NCBI GenBank assembly: GCA_024697985.1
Contig: JAILRX010000047.1
Span: 1-5,387, forward strand
Source: Treponemataceae bacterium
GTDB lineage: Bacteria > Spirochaetota > Spirochaetia > Treponematales > Treponemataceae
DNA: 5,387 nt
Direction: 5' to 3'
Shown here: one piece after another, positions 1 through 4,098 of the stretch
Numbering within the stretch: position 1 is the stretch's first letter
Layout of the letters: each line of letters opens with the position of its first letter
The notes under the pieces: generated by a model
The model's input: only the letters and a program-made list of their open reading frames with translations
Told to the model about the DNA's origin: nothing
Database searches by the model: none
Made by a program: the position numbers and the translations under genes

Positions 1-38
1 ATAAAAATGCCTGCTTACCAGATGGTACCGTAATTTAA
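1..38 (+). CDS. 3' end of an apparent second glgC copy (partial)
   Basis: Read on the plus strand from base 3, this stretch encodes KNACLPDGTVI followed by TAA at 36-38. This is identical in protein and DNA to the end of the minus-strand glgC. It would be the tail of a second GlgC gene running towards the first, with the shared hairpin at 55-95 as a two-way terminator. The rest lies outside the window. Because it is identical to the other arm and sits exactly at the sequence edge, it may not be a real gene end but a fold-back copy of the neighbouring glgC. Confidence 0.4.
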   Translation, partial: KNACLPDGTVI

Positions 39-54
39 TTTCCTGATAAAAAAC

Positions 55-95
55 AAAAAAGTCGCCGAAAGCGTTATGCTCAAGGCGACTTTTTT
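55..95 (-). terminator. Rho-independent terminator of glgC, symmetrical
   Basis: The stem is 55-66 with 84-95 (GTCGCC/GGCGAC plus six A:T pairs) and the loop is 67-83. Read on the minus strand, it starts 16 nt after the glgC stop codon and ends in a run of six T, then G and six more T. Because an A-tract and a T-tract flank the GC core on both sides, it can work in both directions. The GC core is only 6 bp, but the T-tract is strong. Confidence 0.85.
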
Positions 96-111
96 GTTTT
101 TTATCAGGAAA

Positions 112-1383
112 TTAAATTACGGTACCATCTGGTAAGCAGGCATTTTTATTGATAACGATAATTCCATCAGAAATAGAATAGTTATCATAATTTCCGTCTT
201 TAAGGTTAGCCGGATTCATACCGATTGAACAGTTGTCTCCGATTCTTGCATTTTTATCGATGATTGCTTTTTTGATCTTACAGTTCTTTCCGATACCAAC
301 GCAAGGAATCTTGTTTGCTTTGTTTTCAGCAATCTGTTCTTCATTTTCGTAATAGTCGGCACCCATCAAAAGAACTCCTTCGAGTTCGCAGTTTTCTCTG
401 ATTACAGATCGAATACCGATTACAGAACTCTTAATCTTTGAATCCTTGATGATACATCCTTCAGCCGTATTAACTTCGGTGAGGGTAGTATTCATGATCT
501 TTGTGGTTGGAAGGTTTCGAGCATGTGTGTAGATAGGAGCAATTTCATTGTAGAAATCAACTTTTGGACTGTCTGTCGTAAGGTTGATTGCTTCTTCATA
601 ATAGCTCTGGATAGTTCCGATATCAGACCAATATCCATCGTAAATGTATGCGTTAACCTTGCTCTTTTTAAGCTGTTCCGGGATAACTTCCTTACCAAAG
701 TCTGTGTAGTTGTTATCCAAAGCTTTTTCCATTGCATCAGCGTTGAAGATGTAAATACCCATTGAAGCAAGATATTCGCATTTTTCTCCGTGTGAATTGA
801 GCTGAACGTTTTCTGTAATTCGCCAGTCTGACAAATCAACATCAGCAGCAGGTTTTTCGATGAAGTCAACGATCTTGTTGTTCTCATCAATTCTCATGAT
901 TCCGAATTCAGTTGCTTCTCGTCGTGAAACCTTTGTTGTTGCGATTGTGATGTCGGCACCTGAATCAACGTGCTGCTTCATGTATTTTTCAAGATCCATC
1001 TTAAAAAGCTGGTCTCCTGAAAGAATGATGTAGTGTGTTGGTTTCTGTGTCTTAAAGTGGATGAAGTTCTTTCGTACAGCGTCTGCTGTTCCTTCATACC
1101 AGCTTGAGTGTTCAAAAGTCTGTTCAGCAGCCAAAATTTCAACGAAACCTCGTGAGAATCGGTCGAAATTGTAAGAATTGCTGATGTGCATGTTAAGTGA
1201 TGCAGAATTGAACTGTGTCAAAATATAAATCTGTTCAAAACCAGAGTTGATACAGTTTGAAATAGGAATATCTACGATTCTATATTTTCCTGCAAATGGA
1301 ACTGCTGGTTTTGAGCGTTCCTTTGTCAATGGATATAGACGTGTTCCTTTTCCGCCTCCAAGAATCAATGATAAAACCTTCAT
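112..1383 (-). CDS. glgC: Glucose-1-phosphate adenylyltransferase (ADP-glucose pyrophosphorylase)
   Basis: GlgC makes ADP-glucose and pyrophosphate from ATP and glucose-1-phosphate, the committed step of bacterial glycogen synthesis, in the cytoplasm. The 423-residue protein has the usual family length. Visible motifs are the nucleotide-binding loop GGGKGTRLYPLT (9-20), WYEGTADAVR (95-104), SGDQLFKMD (122-130) with the likely metal-binding Asp124, FIEKP (174-178) with the likely sugar-phosphate-binding Lys177, and GYWSDIGTI (250-258). From about residue 300 the spacing of I/V/C residues fits a left-handed beta-helix. I chose the ATG at 1381-1383 over an in-frame ATG at 1438-1440. It has GGAGG 4 nt upstream, the protein then starts MKVLSLILGGG as in the family, and the likely transcription start lies at about 1440, leaving no leader for the longer form. 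It is transcribed alone, divergently from flgF. Its 3' end lies in the terminal inverted repeat. The family assignment is firm. Confidence 0.96.
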   Translation of the reverse strand: MKVLSLILGGGKGTRLYPLTKERSKPAVPFAGKYRIVDIPISNCINSGFEQIYILTQFNSASLNMHISNSYNFDRFSRGFVEILAAEQTFEHSSWYEGTADAVRKNFIHFKTQKPTHYIILSGDQLFKMDLEKYMKQHVDSGADITIATTKVSRREATEFGIMRIDENNKIVDFIEKPAADVDLSDWRITENVQLNSHGEKCEYLASMGIYIFNADAMEKALDNNYTDFGKEVIPEQLKKSKVNAYIYDGYWSDIGTIQSYYEEAINLTTDSPKVDFYNEIAPIYTHARNLPTTKIMNTTLTEVNTAEGCIIKDSKIKSSVIGIRSVIRENCELEGVLLMGADYYENEEQIAENKANKIPCVGIGKNCKIKKAIIDKNARIGDNCSIGMNPANLKDGNYDNYSISDGIIVINKNACLPDGTVI

Positions 1384-1387
1384 AAAG

Positions 1388-1392
1388 CCTCC
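1388..1392 (-). promoter_or_regulatory. glgC ribosome binding site
   Basis: GGAGG on the minus strand, 4 nt before the ATG at 1381-1383. It decides the start codon: the upstream in-frame ATG (1438-1440) has no comparable site before it. Confidence 0.8.
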
Positions 1393-1447
1393 AAAAAAAA
1401 GTACCGCATTCAGTTGTTGAGAAGCGGTTTTCATTTCCATTAAAAAA

Positions 1448-1476
1448 AGTATAGGGCATAAGTTTGATTAACGCAA
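1448..1476 (-). promoter_or_regulatory. glgC sigma-70-type promoter
   Basis: On the minus strand, TTGCGT (-35, 1471-1476) is followed by a 17-bp spacer and TATACT (-10, 1448-1453; five of six match TATAAT). The expected transcription start is about 1440-1441, giving a leader of nearly 60 nt before the chosen ATG. That leader holds a weak 5-bp stem (1403-1407 with 1424-1428). The -35 box matches only the TTG half of the consensus. Confidence 0.6.
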
Positions 1477-1491
1477 ATTTATTTTTTTTCC

Positions 1492-1518
1492 TAAACAAAG
1501 ATTTTTAAATACCGATAA
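1492..1518 (+). promoter_or_regulatory. FliA (sigma-28)-like promoter for flgFG
   Basis: TAAA (1492-1495), a 15-bp spacer and ACCGATAA (1511-1518) match the flagellar sigma-28 consensus TAAA-N15-GCCGATAA. All four -35 core bases, seven of eight -10 bases and the exact spacing agree. The expected transcript would start near 1525, leaving about 55 nt before the flgF ATG. The match is seen directly; use by FliA is inferred from the consensus and from the flagellar genes downstream. The box lies 15 bp beyond the glgC -35, so the two divergent promoters sit back to back without overlap. Confidence 0.68.
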
Positions 1519-1568
1519 TTAAGTAAGAGTATTTAAGGCTCTTTAATGCCGGGTGGGCAAAAATTTTT

Positions 1569-1573
1569 GGGGG
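1569..1573 (+). promoter_or_regulatory. flgF ribosome binding site (GGGGG)
   Basis: A run of five G lies 6 nt before the flgF ATG. It can pair with the CCUCC anti-Shine-Dalgarno sequence using one G:U wobble. It is less canonical than the AAGGAG before flgG. Confidence 0.6.
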
Positions 1574-1579
1574 TAAAAA

Positions 1580-2377
1580 ATGGTAAGAGGATGGTACACT
1601 GGCGCAAGCGGAATGAATGCGCAGCAGTATCGATTGGATGCGATATCCAACAACTTAGCTAACGTTGATACGACAGGCTACAAAAAGGACGTTGCTGTAA
1701 GCAAGTCTTTTCCAGAACTTCTTTTGCGAAGAATGAGAGATGACGGTGAGGGAGTGAACACTTTTGGTTCTTATGACGTAGCTCCTGTAATCGGGAAAGT
1801 TGGTCTTGGCGTTGAAACTAACGAAATCTATACAATTTTCGAACAGGGCTCTTTCAAGCAGACTGATTCGACAACAGATATGGCTTTGAGCGGAGAAGGC
1901 TTTTTTGCCGTTGAAACTGCTCATGGCGAACGATATACACGAAACGGAAACTTCATGATTGGAAAAGAAGGTTTTCTCGAGACAAAAGACGGCTACAGAC
2001 TGATGGGAGAAAACGGACCTATCCAGGTTGGAGAAACAAAATTTACCATCAATCCTGATGGAATTATCTATTCAGCAGAAGACATGAGTGAAATCGACAG
2101 AATTAAGCTTGTTCGATTTGACAACGAAAGATATTTGAACAAACTCGGTTCAAGCCTTTATTCGGAAACACAGACTTCCGGAAGCGCTTATGTGGCAGAA
2201 GGAAACGAGAGACCTTCAGTTGTTCAAGGATACATCGAGACCTCAAACGTAAACGTTGTAAACGAAATGGTTCAGATGATTGAAGTAAACCGAGCTTATG
2301 AGGCAAATCAGAAGACGATTCAGGCCGAAGATACGATGATGAGCACGTTGTGGTCTAAGGTTGCAGTAGCAAGATAA
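1580..2377 (+). CDS. flgF: Flagellar basal-body rod protein FlgF-like
   Basis: A structural rod protein of the flagellar basal body, exported by the flagellar type III system and assembled in the periplasm as proximal rod. The 265-residue product has no cleavable signal peptide, as expected for this export route. The N-terminal rod domain has SNNLANVDTTGYKK (23-36), the hallmark ANxxTxGYK motif. The middle part contains TTDMALSGEGFFAV and YTRNGNF, typical of FlgE/F/G proteins. The C-terminal rod domain (about 214-260) has ETSNVNVVNEMVQMI followed by NRAYEAN. FlgF rather than FlgG is chosen because its partner immediately downstream is a much better FlgG and because the segment after the N-terminal motif lacks the FlgG-type FEDLLYQ block. 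The name FlhO has been used for related proteins in some bacteria. It is first in a tight operon with flgG; the flgG Shine-Dalgarno overlaps its stop codon. Confidence 0.9.
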   Translation: MVRGWYTGASGMNAQQYRLDAISNNLANVDTTGYKKDVAVSKSFPELLLRRMRDDGEGVNTFGSYDVAPVIGKVGLGVETNEIYTIFEQGSFKQTDSTTDMALSGEGFFAVETAHGERYTRNGNFMIGKEGFLETKDGYRLMGENGPIQVGETKFTINPDGIIYSAEDMSEIDRIKLVRFDNERYLNKLGSSLYSETQTSGSAYVAEGNERPSVVQGYIETSNVNVVNEMVQMIEVNRAYEANQKTIQAEDTMMSTLWSKVAVAR

Positions 2378-2381
2378 GGAG
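2376..2381 (+). promoter_or_regulatory. flgG ribosome binding site overlapping the flgF stop
   Basis: AAGGAG starts on the last two bases of the flgF TAA and lies 6 nt before the flgG ATG. The overlap suggests translational coupling of the two rod genes. Confidence 0.8.
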
Positions 2382-2387
2382 TGACGA

Positions 2388-3182
2388 ATGGTAAGAAGTT
2401 TATGGACAGCAGCTACCGGAATGAACGGTCAGCAGACAAATATTGATGTTATTTCAAACAACCTTTCAAACGTAAATACGACAGGTTATAAAAAGCAGCG
2501 AGCTGAATTTGAAGACCTTTTGTATCAGACGATGAAGACTGCCGGAACTCCAGCTACAGAAGACACAGTTACTCCAGTAGGAGTTCAGATGGGTACTGGT
2601 GTTAAAGTTTCATCAACTCAGAGAATGTTCAATCAGGGAAGCCTTCAGAGCACAGACAATACGACTGATTTGGCAATCGTAGGTGAGGGATTTTTCCGAG
2701 TTCAAAAATATGACGGAAGCTACGCTTATACTCGTGACGGTTCTTTCAAGGTTGATATGAACGGTCAGATGGTAAATGCCAACGGTCTTCGTCTTATGCC
2801 TGAAATCATCCTTCCGGAAAATTTTGACATCAACTCGCTCAACATCAGTGATGATGGTCGAGTAACAGTAAAGGTAGCAGGTTCAAACGATATTCTGGAA
2901 GTTGGTCAGATGGAAATTTACCGATTTGCAAATCCTGTAGGACTTAGCGCAAACGGTGACAACCTTTATACAGTTACAAACGCAAGTGGCGAGGCAATTG
3001 CTTCCCGACCTGGTTTTGAAGGAATGGGCGTTACAAAGCAGCGATTCTTGGAAATGTCAAACGTCAGCGTCGTAAATGAAATGGTTCAGATGATCGTTGC
3101 ACAGAGAGCTTATGAATTCAATTCAAAAGCTATCCAGACAAGTGATGCAATGCTTTCAAGTGCCGTAAATCTTAAACGATAG
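2388..3182 (+). CDS. flgG: Flagellar distal rod protein FlgG
   Basis: FlgG builds the distal rod, the straight driveshaft between proximal rod and hook. The 264-residue protein is close to the roughly 260 residues usual for FlgG. It opens MVRSLWTAATGMNGQQTN and carries SNNLSNVNTTGYKK (23-36) and then FEDLLYQ (41-47). Residues 46-63 (YQTM to VTP) align without gaps to the FlgG-specific stretch that keeps the rod straight and is absent from hook protein FlgE in Salmonella. This supports FlgG over FlgE. Further matches are TTDLAIVGEGFFRV, AYTRDGSFKVD and the C-terminal rod domain (about 220-264) with SNVSVVNEMVQMI and RAYEFNSKAIQTSD. It is translated from the flgF operon. No clear classical terminator follows; the nearest candidate is the AT-rich hairpin at 3280-3321. 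Confidence 0.96.
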   Translation: MVRSLWTAATGMNGQQTNIDVISNNLSNVNTTGYKKQRAEFEDLLYQTMKTAGTPATEDTVTPVGVQMGTGVKVSSTQRMFNQGSLQSTDNTTDLAIVGEGFFRVQKYDGSYAYTRDGSFKVDMNGQMVNANGLRLMPEIILPENFDINSLNISDDGRVTVKVAGSNDILEVGQMEIYRFANPVGLSANGDNLYTVTNASGEAIASRPGFEGMGVTKQRFLEMSNVSVVNEMVQMIVAQRAYEFNSKAIQTSDAMLSSAVNLKR

Positions 3183-3204
3183 TGTTTGAAAAATAAAATT
3201 GCTT

Positions 3205-3318
3205 AAATATGACAATTTTGTCAGAATTACATTGTAAAATATGACAAAATTGTCAAGTTTTACCCCTAAAAAATATGACATTAAATATGACATGCGTGTC
3301 AAGTTTGATGTCATATTT
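3205..3318. repeat. Cluster of AAATATGACA repeats forming TGACA-N4-TGTCA dyads
   Basis: The decamer AAATATGACA occurs four times in direct orientation (3205-3214, 3237-3246, 3271-3280, 3283-3292) and once inverted (3309-3318). Three copies continue as dyads: TGACA-N4-TGTCA at 3210-3223, 3242-3255 and 3288-3301. The first two dyads are exact reverse complements of each other and lie 32 bp apart, about three helical turns. The units at 3237-3260 and 3283-3306 share all ten bases on each side (AAATATGACA and TGTCAAGTTT) and differ only in the central four bases (AAAT versus TGCG). This pattern fits a multi-site operator for a dimeric regulator. The regulator is not identifiable here. Confidence 0.85.
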
Positions 3319-3321
3319 AAT
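3280..3321. repeat. Hairpin with perfect 14-bp arms after flgG
   Basis: Bases 3280-3293 are the reverse complement of 3308-3321, with a 14-nt loop. The plus-strand stem is followed by only three further T and then AAA. As RNA it is AT-rich and a weak terminator candidate for flgFG. As DNA it is built from two inverted copies of the AAATATGACA decamer, so it may instead be part of the operator-like cluster. Confidence 0.6.
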
Positions 3322-3389
3322 TTTAAACCTGAAAGACGCTATATTATCCTCTAAATTTCATCCTCATAAAAAACTTTTTCCTTTTCCTG

Positions 3390-3416
3390 TAAAGTCTTTT
3401 TCTTTAATTCCGAAAA
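3390..3416 (+). promoter_or_regulatory. Sigma-28 (FliA)-like promoter for the flgJ-like gene
   Basis: TAAAGTCT (3390-3397), 11 bp and TCCGAAAA (3409-3416) match the extended consensus TAAAGTTT-N11-GCCGATAA at seven and six of eight positions, with exact spacing. The predicted start (about 3423) would leave a very short leader, beginning almost at the AGAGG site at 3424-3428. That makes it less secure than the box before flgF. Confidence 0.45.
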
Positions 3417-3435
3417 TTTAACTAGAGGTATTAAA

Positions 3436-3969
3436 ATGACTATTTCACAGATGGCACAGATGAACACAATGAGTCTTGGAACCAATCCTTTGGCTGGAAG
3501 CTATTCTTCAATTACAGGAACTGATTCAGATAATAAGATCAGTGAGTTTCAGCGTCTTTTGGAAAGGGCAAATCAGGGCATTTCTACGACTCAGGTTTCA
3601 GATTCTGGCCGTCTCAACGGAGAATATACCTCATCCTTGTTGAACGACAGGGCATCAACCAGTGATAAAAATTCAAAACCTCAGGGTTTTGCTGCAAATA
3701 GCGCCTCAAATTCTTCTGTAAAGGGCAATATCGACAGGACAAGCAAGCTTTACGAAAAGTCAATGGAACTTGAAAACTTCTTTGTTAAGATGATGCTTTC
3801 TTCGATGAGACAGACTGTGCAAAAATCCGGTCTTGGTGGAAACGACGGATATGCTGCCAAAATGTACGAAGATATGATGTACGACGAACTTTCCGTTGCA
3901 ATGACTAAAAATGCAGGCTTCGGTCTTGCAGATCAGATCTATCTGAGCCTTGCCGGAACCGACAAATAG
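3436..3969 (+). CDS. flgJ: Single-domain FlgJ-type rod-binding protein
   Basis: A probable flagellar rod assembly factor acting in the periplasm. The 177-residue protein matches the N-terminal rod-binding domain of FlgJ (Rod-binding family) over residues about 103-172: YEKSMELENFFVKMMLSSMR, then GYAAKMYEDMMYDELSVAM and a GFGLADQIYLSL tail, like the KGLGLAD ending of enterobacterial FlgJ. The C-terminal muramidase domain of the roughly 310-residue enterobacterial FlgJ is absent. The reading frame ends cleanly, so this is a natural short form and not a truncation. Residues 1-100 are rich in Ser, Asn and Thr, probably disordered, with no signal peptide. Its position after flgF-flgG supports the role. 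AGAGG 7 nt upstream sets the start. It may have its own sigma-28-like promoter. The symbol follows domain homology only. Confidence 0.85.
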   Translation: MTISQMAQMNTMSLGTNPLAGSYSSITGTDSDNKISEFQRLLERANQGISTTQVSDSGRLNGEYTSSLLNDRASTSDKNSKPQGFAANSASNSSVKGNIDRTSKLYEKSMELENFFVKMMLSSMRQTVQKSGLGGNDGYAAKMYEDMMYDELSVAMTKNAGFGLADQIYLSLAGTDK

Positions 3970-4060
3970 GTTTCCTCCGCGCGCCTGACGCGTCCGCCTC
4001 ATTTATTCGCGCTCGCCTCAAAGGCCGGCCATCAATCCGCGATCTTCCTTGTCGCCGACT
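3970..4060. other. GC-rich patch between flgJ-like gene and trpS
   Basis: About 63% G+C by my count over 3970-4059, clearly above the AT-rich neighbours. It contains the palindromes GACGCGTC (3987-3994) and GGCCGGCC (4023-4030) and a near-direct repeat, CGTCCGCCTCA (3991-4001) versus CGCTCGCCTCA (4010-4020). No reading frame with a supported start, no T-tailed terminator and no tRNA fold was found. Its function is unknown. Confidence 0.75.
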
Positions 4061-4062
4061 TC

Positions 4063-4091
4063 TTTACAATCACTTTTATCTTTGTTAAAAT
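4063..4091 (+). promoter_or_regulatory. trpS sigma-70-type promoter, close to the ATG
   Basis: TTTACA (4063-4068; five of six match TTGACA), a 17-bp spacer and TAAAAT (4086-4091; five of six match TATAAT). Only seven bases lie between the -10 box and the trpS ATG, so transcription should begin at or within a base or two of the start codon. No Shine-Dalgarno sequence is present in between. Confidence 0.7.
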
Positions 4092-4098
4092 CAATTTT

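Larger units (their letters stand above)
1..149. repeat. Perfect 66-bp inverted repeat with 17-nt centre
   Basis: Bases 1-66 are the exact reverse complement of bases 84-149; I paired them base by base, with every pair summing to position 150. Bases 67-83 are the unpaired centre, and pairing stops at 67/83. The inner 12 bp of each arm is the stem of a terminator. The outer part covers the 3' untranslated bases, the stop codon and the last 11 to 12 codons of glgC. The left arm starts at the first base of the window, so the repeat may be longer than seen. Terminator function explains the inner stem but not the further 54 bp of perfect symmetry. It could be a real inverted duplication of glgC or a fold-back artefact of sequencing or assembly. 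Confidence 0.97.
3183..3435. other. 253-bp AT-rich intergenic region with dyads and a promoter-like box
   Basis: No coding region is supported here. The first part (3205-3321) is filled by repeated TGACA/TGTCA elements and a 14-bp-arm hairpin. The second part (about 3322-3435) is AT-rich, with a sigma-28-like box at 3390-3416 and the ribosome binding site AGAGG (3424-3428), 7 nt before the next ATG. The gap splits the rod-binding gene from flgFG, so the downstream gene probably has its own promoter. Confidence 0.85.

Noticed and set aside
1..149. Hairpin telomere of a linear replicon, as in Borrelia
   Set aside because: The symmetry is fully explained by a terminator stem extended into the glgC 3' end. 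A housekeeping gene end copied in both arms is not how Borrelia telomeres look, and treponemal chromosomes are circular. Only spanning reads could revive the idea.
492..890. Minus-strand open frame inside glgC, and similar antisense frames at 523-765, 1280-1498, 1655-1924, 2103-2306, 3760-4002 and 4153-4443
   Set aside because: All overlap well-supported genes in another frame, lack good ribosome binding sites and show no family-like protein motifs. They are shadows of the real genes.
1384..1440. 19-residue N-terminal extension of GlgC starting at the ATG at 1438-1440
   Set aside because: It has no ribosome binding site, would begin at the predicted transcription start, and does not resemble GlgC. 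The ATG at 1381-1383 has GGAGG and starts at the family's normal N-terminus.
1525..1559. Small stems in the flgF leader (AAGAG/CTCTT at 1525-1543 and TGCC/GGCA at 1547-1559) as a regulatory RNA
   Set aside because: Stems of 4-5 bp are expected by chance, and nothing ties them to a known riboswitch or thermometer class.
3205..3318. CRISPR array
   Set aside because: The repeats are only 10-24 bp, unevenly spaced (32, 34, 12 bp), one is inverted, and there are no spacers of constant length or cas genes nearby.
4023..4030. GGCCGGCC (and ACGCGT at 3988-3993) as a cloning scar
   Set aside because: These rare-cutter sites lie in a wider GC-rich patch with natural-looking sequence and no vector or adapter sequence around them. 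Chance in GC-rich DNA is enough.
3970..4098. T-box or trp attenuator leader before trpS
   Set aside because: The promoter nearly touches the ATG, leaving no leader. No T-box-like conserved bulge or T-tailed terminator was found.
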